A stretch of 64,000 nt of DNA from a bacterium (GCA_023144005.1 JAGLGN010000016.1:1-64000); one strand, 5' to 3'; shown: positions 39,841-50,400, counted from the first letter of the stretch. The notes: generated by a model not told the origin, from the sequence alone. Translations and numbers: made by a program.

Positions 39841-40356
39841 CTATTTTGATTTTTTCTTTGCGGGTTTTCTGCCGTTCATCTCACGAATAACATCAGATGT
39901 TATATCATTGCCTGAACCGGCGTAGATCACTGCCTCTTTGAGAACTACCATATCGTAACCCAGCTTGTCGGCTACTTTCTGTACGGCAACGGCGAGTTGA
40001 GCCTGAAAGGTCTCATAGATCATCTGCTGCTTCTGATTAAGTTCCTGCTGCGCAGCCTGAAAATCCTTGACCAATGCTTCATATTTCGTCTTCAACTCAT
40101 TGGTTTTCTGCTCTCTTTTGGTCTTATCCATTAACTCAGACTGATCCTGCAGAGCTGACAATTCTCCTTCTATCTGAGATTTCTTGGTATCAATCTCTAC
40201 CTGTTTACTCTGAAAATAATTGGAGAGTTTTTCAAACTCGGCCTTGAACTGATCAACATTCTGAAATACTTCCATTGCATCCACATATGCGATCTCTGAC
40301 GCAAATGCCATAAGCCCTGTCAACATAACGATGAAAAGTGTTAATGTCTTCTTCAT
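39841..40356 (-). CDS. OmpH/Skp periplasmic chaperone
   Basis: Signal peptide, AYVDAMEVFQ, coiled coil, position between lpxD and bamA. Confidence 0.9.
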   Translation of the reverse strand: MKKTLTLFIVMLTGLMAFASEIAYVDAMEVFQNVDQFKAEFEKLSNYFQSKQVEIDTKKSQIEGELSALQDQSELMDKTKREQKTNELKTKYEALVKDFQAAQQELNQKQQMIYETFQAQLAVAVQKVADKLGYDMVVLKEAVIYAGSGNDITSDVIREMNGRKPAKKKSK

Positions 40357-40383
40357 ATATCCTCCTAGGGATGTTCTACACTG

Positions 40384-42987
40384 TTAAAACACATTGCCAA
40401 TTGTAAAGTGGAGTTTTGTATTGGAAAAGTTCTTGCCAACCTCCGAATCGGTGGGATGGGAAAATCCGTATGCATAATCCAATCTCAGTACTCCTAACAT
40501 GGGTACTTCAAATCTTATGCCAAAACCTATGGAATGTGCTAATTTAAAATTATTCAGGCTGAAAGGTTCGGAGTATATTTCGTCTAATTCCCCGTCCCCA
40601 TCAATATCTCTGTAAATATCCGTCCAGATATAACCGGCATCATAAAAAAATGCTCCCCAGAACTGTTTTCCGTATATCGGGAATTTGTACTCCGCGTTAA
40701 AATTGAACAATTTAGTTCCGCCGATGGGATAATAAGAGACACCGTAATCTTTATAATATGATGAATTTATGAGTTTGGTCTGATCATCTCCCGTATCTTT
40801 ATCTATGATGACGCCTGTATAGGGATCGATCCAATCACCCGTATCGGGGTTAACTATGACCCATTTCTCGGTATCACCCCAGATGGAATAGAGCCATGTC
40901 CAATGTTCTCTCGCGAATGCAAGCTCTGTGTATCCGATGGAACGGTCCTCGTAACCGCGGACAGAATAATCCCCACCCATGAAAAATCGCTCATAGACAG
41001 GAGGAATTTTCTGATCGGAGAAGCTCTGTATGAAACCGAATTGTGCCCTTAGTCCCAGAACGAATTTCCAGAAAAGAGGCTTATAGACCTCGGCTTGTGT
41101 GACTATCTTCAGATAATGGGCATTACCGCCGAATCCGAACCAGTCATCGGCGCCGGTCTTTATGAAATCACCTGCGAGTGTGGAAGAAATACTGAATTTC
41201 GAGCCCCTTGTCGGATTGAAGAAATAATCCCTCTGATCACGGGAGAAACTCAGGGAAATGGCGTTCGTTACGTTCCAGCCGAGATTTGTGGTGACATCAG
41301 CGGGAGCGGACTGCATATTTTCTTCCTCTACATCTAATCTGATATCATCATGTCTGAGCTGAAGGTTCACTTGATAATATCTCCAGAAATTCTTTCCGAA
41401 TCTCAGAGAGAAGCCATTCTTCAATTCGGTATAAAAGAGCTCATAACGATCAAATGTCTGATGATAAATATCAAGTCCGAACGCGATCTGGCCCTTTATT
41501 ACCCAGGGATTCAAGAACCATGGGTCTGTAAAATTAAGATTAAAGTCATCCCTGTACTGCGAATGCTCGTATTTGAAATTTAATTTGTACCCGTATCCAA
41601 GCAGATTGGATTCTCCGATCTCGACAAAACCGATCAGTTTTTCCTCATTTGAATATCCACCGCCAAGCTGTGCCTTTCCTGTAGGTTTTTCTTTCGCGTA
41701 CCAGATCAGGTCATAGCTGTTCGTGCCGGCGACTTGTGTATATATCGGGTAAATATTGTCAAAATAATTCAGATTGTATAATTTCTGCTGAGTTTCCTGA
41801 AGCTCTTTTACTGAAAACGGAGAATCTTCCTCCACATACATCTCTCTCAAAAGTACCCAGGGTTTGGTCTTCATCGCCTGAGCGCCGATCGGTTTAATGG
41901 AGATCGTACTGATAAATGCCTGCTCGCCCTGTTTGACCTTGAGAATAACATTGACCTTACTTCCTTCAAGATCAAAAACCTTTTTTGAATCGACCAGCAC
42001 ACCAAGATACCCGAGGTCGGTGTATAATATCCGAAGGTCGGAGATCATTGCGCCGAATATCTCATCGGAGTAAGGGGCGTTGGAATACTTCTTGGCCCTT
42101 GCTCTCAATCTCTCAACCGGTATAACCGGCTCTTCACCTTCTCCGAAGCTGATATCGACCTCGCCTATATTAAAGGGTTTACCCTCGTCAATAGCCACAT
42201 GAAGACGAATACTTCCCTCAACTGTCTCCACCTCTTCCAATTCTATTCTGGCGGAGATGAAACCGTTTTTCTTATAGAATTCCCTAAGTCCGTTCAGGCC
42301 GTCCTCGATCTTCTGCTGATCGTAATATCCCCTTGACATAAGAGATCGCTTCTTGATCTTAAGAGCAGAGGCGATCTTTTTTTGAGTAAAAGCCTCAACA
42401 CCTTTTATTTCGATCTCTGAGATGAAGAATTTCTCCCCTTCCAATATCTCATAGGTAACGGATTTTGAAAAGTCACCGGCATCGGTAACATCCTTGCTTA
42501 TCTTCACATTGAAATAACCCTTTTTCATATAATACTTTTTGAGCTTCTTCAGGGCTTCAAGAAATAAATATTCATCGTAATACGGGGGAAATTCTTTGCT
42601 TTCACCGGTCAATTCGCATTTATCCAATAAGCGTTTGCCCGAAAATTCTTCATTTCCCGTAAAATGGATCTCCTTCAAATGGGATTTGTCGGTAAATCTG
42701 AATTCGACGATTATGCCGATCTCTCCTTTAGAAAGGTCAACGGCTATATTATCATAATACCCGAAACCCCAGATCTCGGTGATATCCTCATTGAGGGACT
42801 TTATAGAGAATGTTGTCCCCTTTTCGATCCTCAGGATCAGGCGCAGATCATCATCCTTACTGTCCAGGTCCTTGTCGTGAACGAATTTGACATCTTCGAT
42901 ATACTTCCCTTCATAGTCGTTATAGTTCACACCAAAGGTGGGGATCACAAGCCCAATGATAAGAAATAACAATGCTAAATGTTTCAT
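40384..42987 (-). CDS. bamA: outer membrane protein assembly factor
   Basis: POTRA repeats then barrel; FMGGDYSVRGYEDRSIG, C-terminal LHFTIGNVF. Confidence 0.95.
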   Translation of the reverse strand: MKHLALLFLIIGLVIPTFGVNYNDYEGKYIEDVKFVHDKDLDSKDDDLRLILRIEKGTTFSIKSLNEDITEIWGFGYYDNIAVDLSKGEIGIIVEFRFTDKSHLKEIHFTGNEEFSGKRLLDKCELTGESKEFPPYYDEYLFLEALKKLKKYYMKKGYFNVKISKDVTDAGDFSKSVTYEILEGEKFFISEIEIKGVEAFTQKKIASALKIKKRSLMSRGYYDQQKIEDGLNGLREFYKKNGFISARIELEEVETVEGSIRLHVAIDEGKPFNIGEVDISFGEGEEPVIPVERLRARAKKYSNAPYSDEIFGAMISDLRILYTDLGYLGVLVDSKKVFDLEGSKVNVILKVKQGEQAFISTISIKPIGAQAMKTKPWVLLREMYVEEDSPFSVKELQETQQKLYNLNYFDNIYPIYTQVAGTNSYDLIWYAKEKPTGKAQLGGGYSNEEKLIGFVEIGESNLLGYGYKLNFKYEHSQYRDDFNLNFTDPWFLNPWVIKGQIAFGLDIYHQTFDRYELFYTELKNGFSLRFGKNFWRYYQVNLQLRHDDIRLDVEEENMQSAPADVTTNLGWNVTNAISLSFSRDQRDYFFNPTRGSKFSISSTLAGDFIKTGADDWFGFGGNAHYLKIVTQAEVYKPLFWKFVLGLRAQFGFIQSFSDQKIPPVYERFFMGGDYSVRGYEDRSIGYTELAFAREHWTWLYSIWGDTEKWVIVNPDTGDWIDPYTGVIIDKDTGDDQTKLINSSYYKDYGVSYYPIGGTKLFNFNAEYKFPIYGKQFWGAFFYDAGYIWTDIYRDIDGDGELDEIYSEPFSLNNFKLAHSIGFGIRFEVPMLGVLRLDYAYGFSHPTDSEVGKNFSNTKLHFTIGNVF

Positions 42988-44465
42988 TTATTCAATCCTT
43001 CTTTATATATTTTCAAATATTTTTTTGCTGAGGCCACCCAGGAATGATCGGAATTAAAGGCGTTTTTCCTTGCCTTGATAAAATCCTTTCCCCTGAATAA
43101 CTCCACAGCGCTTTTAATAGTTTTCAGTAATTGTTCCGAAGAAACGGACTCAAAAATCAAGCCGTTCCCGCTTTTGCGGTCCTTTCTTATATCAAATACA
43201 GTATCCTTCAGGCCGCCCGTCGCTCTTGCTATGGGCAAAGCACCGTATCTCATAGCGATCATCTGCCCGAGGCCGCAGGGCTCGAATACAGACGGCATGA
43301 GGAAGTAATCGGAGGCGGCATATAAGCGATGCGCCAAAGGGTTGTTGAATTCTTTGGAGAACTTAAAATGACCCTTGTATTTCGAGGCGAGGCGCTCCAT
43401 CGCTTTTTCATATTTGACATCGCCGCTGCCCAGAATAAAGAGGCTAATATCCATCTTAAGAAGATCCTCCATCACCTCTAAAAGCAGCTCTACGCCCTTT
43501 TGATGTGTTAATCTGGAGACCATTACAAATAATGGAGCGGCCGGAGATGTAAAATCCATTTCCTTCACAAAGTGCGCCTTGAAGCGTTCCTTTCCCTTCG
43601 AATCACCCGATTTGAATCTGTATTCCCCAAGATAATCGTCTGTTGCGGGATCCCATTCCTTATGATCAATGCCGTTCAGAATGCCGGAGAGTTTATCCGA
43701 CCATTCCAGAAGCAGATCGGCAAAACCGCATCCGTACTCCTCTTTCTGTATCTCTTCACAGTAATTGGGAGAGACGGTATTAACGGCATCCGAATAAATA
43801 ACAGCTCCCTTTAAGAGATTGACCTCTCCCCAGGATTCAAGTTTATCCAGATGGATATAAGAATCATCTAAACCGCAATTCGTGAATTCTTCCATGGGGA
43901 AACTACCCTGAAATGCGAGATTATGTATCGTATGTAAGAGAAAAGGCCTTTTGCTTTTCTCTGAAGAATAAAGGTCAGATGTCAGGTACACAGGGATCAA
44001 AGCCGTTTGCCAATCATGTGTATGTACGATCTCAAAGTCCCCCGTATCGGTAATATAGCGTGAAACCGCTCTTGAAAACAATGCGAATCTTTTAAAATTA
44101 TCCGAGTATCCCGTGATCTCAGGAATACCATTCACAGAGGTCGAGGTGATATAGAGATTATCCCTGTTGAAAAGCGAATCGTTCTCGACAAAGATAATTT
44201 TAACATTCTCATATTCGAAATATAACAGGCCGAGTTCATGATCCACACCGTCCCAATCGAAATGATAGGAAGTAAGAGTTTGTAGCGGAAGGGAGATATT
44301 TCTCTCACTCAAGGCCTTCTCAACGATATCTCTGTAATAAGGCATTGCGATGTATACATCCATTCCCTGATCGGACAATGCCAGCGGTAAGGTGCCTGAA
44401 ACATCGGCAAGTCCGCCCGTCTTCGCGAATGGAGTAACTTCAGAGGCTACTGAGATCAATTTCAC
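42984..44465 (-). CDS. glgA: glycogen synthase
   Basis: SEVTPFAKTGGLADV, HTHDWQTALIP, PSVFEPCGLGQMIAMRYG. Confidence 0.95.
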   Translation of the reverse strand: MKLISVASEVTPFAKTGGLADVSGTLPLALSDQGMDVYIAMPYYRDIVEKALSERNISLPLQTLTSYHFDWDGVDHELGLLYFEYENVKIIFVENDSLFNRDNLYITSTSVNGIPEITGYSDNFKRFALFSRAVSRYITDTGDFEIVHTHDWQTALIPVYLTSDLYSSEKSKRPFLLHTIHNLAFQGSFPMEEFTNCGLDDSYIHLDKLESWGEVNLLKGAVIYSDAVNTVSPNYCEEIQKEEYGCGFADLLLEWSDKLSGILNGIDHKEWDPATDDYLGEYRFKSGDSKGKERFKAHFVKEMDFTSPAAPLFVMVSRLTHQKGVELLLEVMEDLLKMDISLFILGSGDVKYEKAMERLASKYKGHFKFSKEFNNPLAHRLYAASDYFLMPSVFEPCGLGQMIAMRYGALPIARATGGLKDTVFDIRKDRKSGNGLIFESVSSEQLLKTIKSAVELFRGKDFIKARKNAFNSDHSWVASAKKYLKIYKEGLNK

Positions 44466-45493
44466 CTATTGAGCCTCCTTTTTAATACTTCGGCGGCTTC
44501 TTCAGGCGGGACCGGATTGATATAAAAACCGGTGCCCCACTCGAATCCGGCTATGCGCTTCATCTTGGGAATGATCTCGAAATGCCAATGATAATAATTG
44601 TCACAATTGCCGTTGATCGGGGAACTGTGAAGAATGACATTATAAGGGGGATTGCCCAGAACATCGTCAAGCGCGCGCAGCGTAGAAAGTAATATCTCTG
44701 CTTGAGACCTCAGCATCTCATCGTCCGAATTCTCCCATGTGCTAAAATGCTTTTTTGGTAAAACCCACATCTCAAATGGGAATCGTGCCGCGAAAGGTGA
44801 TATAACGCACATATTGTCGTTCTCTATTACTACTCTTTCCTTGAAAAAGCGATTGTCAAGCTCAAGCATATCGCAGAAAACGCACCGTTTTTTATAGGAA
44901 TAGTAGAATTCAGCTCCATCCAGCTCTTCCTGCACTCTTTTCGGGATTATCGGAGTCGCGATTATCTGTGAATGAGAATGTTCGATCGACGCGCCGGCTG
45001 AATGACCCTCATTCTTAAAAAGAAGAACATGGCGAAAGCGCTCATCCTTCTTCAATTCATTGAATCTGGATCTGAAAACCTTCAATACTTCGGTGAATTG
45101 CTCAACGGTAAGAGAGGTAACGGATGCGAGATGGTCAGGCGTCTCAATAATTACTTCATGAGCGCCAATTCCGGACATCTTATCAAAAAGGCCCACACCT
45201 TCTCTTTTTATTTCACCTTCTGAAGATAAAGCGGGGTACTTATTCGGTATGACACGGATCTGCCATTTGCCGTCCTTCTCCACTGAAAGTATTTCAGGAG
45301 GAGTGGAGGCTTCATTTCCGGGACAAAATGGACATGAAGGGTTCTCTTTTCTTTCTATGCTTTCCTTCTTCTCCGCCACATAACCTTTGTCATGCCCGAC
45401 AATAACCCATCTTCCGATGACCGGGTCCTTTCTTATTTCTGAATTAAGGTCATTTCCATTATTCCGCATTCGTAATCCCTCTAATACGCACAA
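44462..45493 (-). CDS. galT: galactose-1-phosphate uridylyltransferase
   Basis: RKDPVIGRWVIV, CPFCPGNE, GHSAGASIEHSHSQIIATP; likely start 45469. Confidence 0.95.
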   Translation of the reverse strand: MCVLEGLRMRNNGNDLNSEIRKDPVIGRWVIVGHDKGYVAEKKESIERKENPSCPFCPGNEASTPPEILSVEKDGKWQIRVIPNKYPALSSEGEIKREGVGLFDKMSGIGAHEVIIETPDHLASVTSLTVEQFTEVLKVFRSRFNELKKDERFRHVLLFKNEGHSAGASIEHSHSQIIATPIIPKRVQEELDGAEFYYSYKKRCVFCDMLELDNRFFKERVVIENDNMCVISPFAARFPFEMWVLPKKHFSTWENSDDEMLRSQAEILLSTLRALDDVLGNPPYNVILHSSPINGNCDNYYHWHFEIIPKMKRIAGFEWGTGFYINPVPPEEAAEVLKRRLNR

Positions 45494-46076
45494 AGTGCTC
45501 GTAATTTAACATAATATTTGTTATTTTATCATTTTCCCTTCTGATATGCAACAAAAACTGGTTTTTTCCCTTTAATATCGGGGCAATAATATCACCGGGG
45601 TCATTTACCGCCGAAATGATGTTCTCAGGGACGCTGTATGTCGCGAAGGAAAATATGCAGGCGTCGAAAGAAGGTATGTCATCTCTCTTCAGTAAATTGC
45701 CGCAGTGACACTCAATATTTTTATACTTCTTCAGGCGTTGCGAGGACCATTCACAAAGTTCCTTATCCACTTCCCAGGTGATCACTTTCCCGAACAATTC
45801 AGATAATATGGCGGATTGATACCCGCTTCCTGTGCCGAGTTCCAGGATCACTTTATCCTTGGAGGGTTTGATAATTGTCAAGAACCTCCCGATCGTAGAC
45901 GGCTTTGTGGAGGTCTGACCGTTCATCACGGGCAAGGCCCTGTTGACAAAGGCGACCTTTGAATATTCCTCAGGAAGAAATAGCCGGCGGTCAATTTTTC
46001 TGAACGCCTGCAGTATTTCTTTATTGTATATGGAAAATTCCTCGATAAGGGTGTTTATGAGATTATCTACCCTCAT
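45459..46076 (-). CDS. pcm: protein-L-isoaspartate O-methyltransferase-like
   Basis: Methyltransferase motif ILELGTGSGYQSAILSEL; TSTKPSTIGRFL; adjacent to surE. Confidence 0.88.
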   Translation of the reverse strand: MRVDNLINTLIEEFSIYNKEILQAFRKIDRRLFLPEEYSKVAFVNRALPVMNGQTSTKPSTIGRFLTIIKPSKDKVILELGTGSGYQSAILSELFGKVITWEVDKELCEWSSQRLKKYKNIECHCGNLLKRDDIPSFDACIFSFATYSVPENIISAVNDPGDIIAPILKGKNQFLLHIRRENDKITNIMLNYEHFVRIRGITNAE

Positions 46077-46782
46077 CCGAATCGGCCTCGGTCCAATCGG
46101 TGGAGAGTAAGGTTACGGAAATATATCCTTCGTTAAGGGCATAATAATCAGTGCCTTCACGAAGGTCCGGAATATTTTCCGCGGGTTTCAATATCGCTCG
46201 GGCTGTATCGTCTTCCCATTTGCTGATCTCAAAATGGTCCATATATGTCCTGGAACCCAATCTTGTTTCTTTGACCCCTTTTATGGGCTTGGTCGGGTCA
46301 TAATTCACATTGAGAAAAGTTCCGGGCTTTGATCTAAGCGCTCTTTCTATCAATTCTTTCATAAATGGGGATATGGCCATATAATCACCGTGTACTCTCG
46401 AAGACAGGGAGACCGCCATTGAATAATATCCCGCAAAAGCCGCCTCGACCGCAGCAGCGACCGTTCCCGAGTAATGCACATCCTCCCCCATATTGCCCCC
46501 CTTGTTAATACCGGAGATCACCAGGTCGGGCTTATCGATAAGTCCCGCGTTCATCGCCACGACAATACTGTCGGCGGGAGTTCCGGTTAAAGAGTAAATA
46601 TCGTCGCCATGTCTTTTCACAAGTATCTCTTTTCCAAGAGAGATAGAATGCGATATGGCGGAATTGTCTTCATGCGGAGCGATCAGAGCTACTTCATGGC
46701 CCAATTCCAAGAGTATCTTGCGAAGGCATTGAATGCCGGGTGCTAAATATCCGTCATCGTTTGTGATCAGTATCCGCATCAA
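46063..46782 (-). CDS. surE: 5'/3'-nucleotidase SurE
   Basis: RILITNDDGYLAPGI, LTGTPADSIVVA, SGINKGGNMGEDVHYSGTV. Confidence 0.97.
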   Translation of the reverse strand: MMRILITNDDGYLAPGIQCLRKILLELGHEVALIAPHEDNSAISHSISLGKEILVKRHGDDIYSLTGTPADSIVVAMNAGLIDKPDLVISGINKGGNMGEDVHYSGTVAAAVEAAFAGYYSMAVSLSSRVHGDYMAISPFMKELIERALRSKPGTFLNVNYDPTKPIKGVKETRLGSRTYMDHFEISKWEDDTARAILKPAENIPDLREGTDYYALNEGYISVTLLSTDWTEADSDEGR

Positions 46783-47939
46783 AAGAACTCCGTAACGAAG
46801 GAGGTTTTCCTTCCAATAAGATTCTGAAGATATCGTTTTTCGGATAAAGTGAGTTCATTGAATTTCAGAGAAAATCCCAGCGCTTCACTCGAGAAGAGCA
46901 TGGAGCAGAATGTCCCGATGGGAATACGGGCATGGGAATCGCTAACTTTCTTAACCTTATTCTTTTTTCCATCTGATTCGACCAGAAACAGGCCGTTATT
47001 AGCGGGAATGAGATCATCCTTGATCCCTAATCTGTAAGTTCCCCTTTTTACCTTCAATCTTTTCAGAAGTTCCTTCAGTCCCAATATCCTGATCATCTGT
47101 CTCGTGGAGGATTTTCTTGTGAAGTAAAAGGTATCCATCGCCCATTCCAATCTCATATCCTCCGCCAGATGCATCTTGATCTTCTTCGCCTGATCTCTGA
47201 AAGAACCCGCATATGCGAGAAATGTGTTCAATGCGGTCCTGTCGTGAAGAAAGATATCAAAGAAGACCAGCTTCTTGCTGTCCTTGGTAAGATGGAAAGA
47301 GAATATCCCCTTCGGATCTTTTGCGCTGCCGATGAAAATGCGCTTTATTTTTACCGCATAGTCATACTCGATCATCCATTTATCCATATTCTTTTCATCT
47401 TTGACGGATTTTCTGTACATGCCGTTGTATTCGTAGAAATATCTCTTATTGAAGTGGGCGACATAGGATTTAAGGGTATCCTCGGTCACATATTCCAGAG
47501 GGTATTTTTCACCCTTTATTTTAGGAAAATGCTTTGGCTTCATTTCATATTCCAGGGCGTCGCAGGCGACTTCATAACCGAACATACGGTAATACTCTAT
47601 TTTGAAAGCGTAAAGCGAGCTTAATACAATACCTTTCTTTGCCTGCGCCTTAAGCAGTCCGTTAAGGATCTGCCTCACATACCCTCTATTGCGGTATTCA
47701 GGAAGGGACGCGACATAGGAGACCGCGCAGGTAGAAAAGGTATCCCCGCCGAAGTGAAGAGGTCGCTGCAGATGAAAGACAGTACTCGCGATCACATCTC
47801 CCTCCATAGCGGCAAGGGCGGTAAAATCCTTGATCTCTTTATTGAAGAACTTCTGTACATTCTTTCCCATTCCAAAGGAAAGGGATTCAAGCTCCCATGT
47901 TTTCTCTTTATCTTTTCCTATTAATTCAACTTCTTTCAT
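46779..47939 (-). CDS. GNAT acetyltransferase, Eis-like with SCP2-type C-terminus
   Basis: YVASLPEYRNRGYVRQIL; 386 aa, Eis-like layout. Confidence 0.82.
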   Translation of the reverse strand: MKEVELIGKDKEKTWELESLSFGMGKNVQKFFNKEIKDFTALAAMEGDVIASTVFHLQRPLHFGGDTFSTCAVSYVASLPEYRNRGYVRQILNGLLKAQAKKGIVLSSLYAFKIEYYRMFGYEVACDALEYEMKPKHFPKIKGEKYPLEYVTEDTLKSYVAHFNKRYFYEYNGMYRKSVKDEKNMDKWMIEYDYAVKIKRIFIGSAKDPKGIFSFHLTKDSKKLVFFDIFLHDRTALNTFLAYAGSFRDQAKKIKMHLAEDMRLEWAMDTFYFTRKSSTRQMIRILGLKELLKRLKVKRGTYRLGIKDDLIPANNGLFLVESDGKKNKVKKVSDSHARIPIGTFCSMLFSSEALGFSLKFNELTLSEKRYLQNLIGRKTSFVTEFF

Positions 47940-48488
47940 CTATAACCCCATTTTATCAGAAATTCCCTTCATCGCATTAAGGACTATTGTAATAAATTCA
48001 TCTTCTTCTATGCCCATCTCAACAGAATCATGTATGGGCTGCCTGTTCGCGTTCGCGGCGAATCTCTTCTCCTTCATACGCTTTTTTACGAAGGCAAGGT
48101 CGATCGGTGCCAAAATCTTCTCCGGCCGTATCAAGGCACAGGCGACGATCAGCCCGGTCAGCGGGTCAACGGAATAAATGGCCTTTTTCAGCTGCGTATC
48201 CCTGGGAACCCTCCCCACATGCGCTTCAACGGCATCACAGATCTCGGAGCTGTAGCCTTCGTCGCTGAGCATCTGCTTGCCGACCGTACCGTGCATTTCG
48301 GTATCATCCGCCGTGCGCTCATAATCAATATCATGTATCAGGCCTACCGTTTCCCAGAGCTCCTCGTTCTCGCCGAAATGCTTCGCAAGAGCCTTCATCG
48401 CTGCGGCGCATGCATACATGTGCTTTTTTAGATTATTATTCTTGACATGCTTATTCAGCATATCAATGGATTCTTTAAGATCTTTCAT
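47940..48488 (-). CDS. HD-domain hydrolase
   Basis: GLIHDIDYERTADDTEMHG HD motif. Confidence 0.88.
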   Translation of the reverse strand: MKDLKESIDMLNKHVKNNNLKKHMYACAAAMKALAKHFGENEELWETVGLIHDIDYERTADDTEMHGTVGKQMLSDEGYSSEICDAVEAHVGRVPRDTQLKKAIYSVDPLTGLIVACALIRPEKILAPIDLAFVKKRMKEKRFAANANRQPIHDSVEMGIEEDEFITIVLNAMKGISDKMGL

Positions 48489-48924
48489 TATTGCCTCGTT
48501 TTAAGTGTACTGTCTCATAAAGCGGTATACAATCAATTAGTGCTCTAAAAAAAGATTGTTCAAAAGTTAAGCTTCGCAGTGCACAAGGTACAAGGCACAA
48601 GGTACAAGGGACAAGCTTCGCAGAGCACAATGGAGAAGCAGAGGTTGGAGGCTGGAGGTTATGCTTCGCAGAGCACAAGTGGCACGCTTCGCAGTGGACC
48701 CAAGTACAAGTGGACCCAGTGGAACATGGGATAGGAATAAGAAAAATCATTTGAGATAGGAATTCTCTGTGTTCTATTCTGTAATTGTCCATTGTCAATT
48801 GTCCATTGTCAATTTCTCTTATTACCCTCTTCAATTCTTCATTTCCCCACTTTACACTTCACACACCACACTTCACACTTGCTTTTGCACTTGTTCATTG
48901 TACTTATCCACTTTACACTTCACA
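48489..48924. repeat. largest STRR mosaic, with four exact GCTTCGCAG words
   Basis: gcacaaggtacaaggcacaaggtacaagg; ggttggaggctggagg; tggacccaagtacaagtggaccc; attgtccattgtcaattgtccattg; acttcacacaccacacttcacac. Confidence 0.9.
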
Positions 48925-49830
48925 TTAAACATGATGCAGGTCTTTCAGTATCCTGATACGCTCCCCTATAGGAGGATGAGTGTCCATCAGTCCTGACTTT
49001 TCCTTCACTTTTTTCAATGGGTTCACAATATAAAGGTGTTGTGTCCCGCGATTAGCTGCTTCCAGCGGTTCCTTGTCGCTTGAGATCTTCTCCAATGCCC
49101 TCGCCAATCCGATGGGATTACGCGTCATCTTCGCCGCGCTGGCATCCGCAAGGAATTCCCTTTGACGGGAAACAGAGAACTGTATGATCCTCGCGAGCAC
49201 GGGGGCTAAGATGGCGAAGACCAATGCTATGATCATAAGCGGCCCGGCGGACTTGCCTCCGGAAGACGAGCTGGATGACGATCTTCTTCTGTTCCCGTAA
49301 AAGAGACTGCGCAGAAAAAAGTCGGCTATCAATACGATAGTCCCCACCATTACAGCGATCATAGTGCCGAAAAGTATATCATAATTCTGTATGTGGGATA
49401 ATTCGTGAGCCATGACGCCTTGAAGCTCTTCTCTGTCAAGCTTATCGAGCAGGCCGCTTGTAATAGCCACGGATGCGTGCTCCGGATTCCTTCCGGTAGC
49501 GAATGCATTGGGCGCCGTATCATCGATCATATAGATCTTCGGCATCGGAAGGCCGGAGGCGATGCTCATTTCCTCCACAACATTCCACAAACGCTGATGA
49601 TCCTTCTTCTCAATACGCTTTGCCCTTGAAAAAGCCATTATGATGGAATCACCGGAATAGAATGCACAAAGTCCGGATATTGTTGCCAGGACCCCCGCTA
49701 TTACCACTCCATAGACACCGGCTTCAAAGAAATACTCTCCGATAAGAAATCCGAGAACTATTAGAACAGCGATCAGGGCTAAAAATAGAAAAACGGAATT
49801 CCGTTTATTTTTTTCGATTAAATTATACAT
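48925..49830 (-). CDS. htpX: M48 family protease HtpX
   Basis: GVMAHELSHIQNYD; NAFATGRNPEHASVA. Confidence 0.97.
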   Translation of the reverse strand: MYNLIEKNKRNSVFLFLALIAVLIVLGFLIGEYFFEAGVYGVVIAGVLATISGLCAFYSGDSIIMAFSRAKRIEKKDHQRLWNVVEEMSIASGLPMPKIYMIDDTAPNAFATGRNPEHASVAITSGLLDKLDREELQGVMAHELSHIQNYDILFGTMIAVMVGTIVLIADFFLRSLFYGNRRRSSSSSSSGGKSAGPLMIIALVFAILAPVLARIIQFSVSRQREFLADASAAKMTRNPIGLARALEKISSDKEPLEAANRGTQHLYIVNPLKKVKEKSGLMDTHPPIGERIRILKDLHHV

Positions 49831-49839
49831 CTTCTGGAA

Positions 49840-50400
49840 TTAAAACTTTACTTCCGGTGCCTTTCTCTCAGCTTCGGTCTCCACTTCAAAGAACTCGGAC
49901 TTCACGAAGTTGAACATACCCGCAATAATATTATTGGGAAATACCTCGAGCTTGGTATTATAGACCATCACCTGATCATTATAATGCTGTCTTGCGAAAG
50001 AGATCTTGTTCTCTGTGGATGTAAGCTCTTCCTGCAGGGAAAGCATATTCTGATTTGCTTTGAGATCAGGATAATTCTCGGATACGGCGAAAAGAGATTT
50101 CAATGTCTGAGAGAGCATATTCTCCATCTTGGCGACTTGCTCCACATTATCCCCTTTGATATCGACCGCCATCTGACGCGCCTTTATCACCGCCTCGAGC
50201 GTCTCCCTCTCATGTTTCATATACCCTTTGCAGATCTCAACGAGATTGGGGATAAGGTCATGCCGCCGTTTCAATTGAACATTGATCTGCGACCATGCAT
50301 TCTTCACACGATTCCTGATGGTGACCATTCGATTGTAGATTCCGATCACCCATGAAATTACTACCACAACAATTACTAATAAAACGATAAATCCGCCCAT
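49840..50400 (-). CDS. lemA: LemA family protein
   Basis: VKNAWSQINVQLKRRHDLIPNLVE. Confidence 0.97.
   Translation of the reverse strand: MGGFIVLLVIVVVVISWVIGIYNRMVTIRNRVKNAWSQINVQLKRRHDLIPNLVEICKGYMKHERETLEAVIKARQMAVDIKGDNVEQVAKMENMLSQTLKSLFAVSENYPDLKANQNMLSLQEELTSTENKISFARQHYNDQVMVYNTKLEVFPNNIIAGMFNFVKSEFFEVETEAERKAPEVKF

Noticed and set aside
48541-48924. CRISPR array in the repeat-dense spacers
   Set aside because: Repeat units are 7-9 bp and contiguous, with no uniform 25-40 bp repeats separated by unique spacers; no cas genes nearby.
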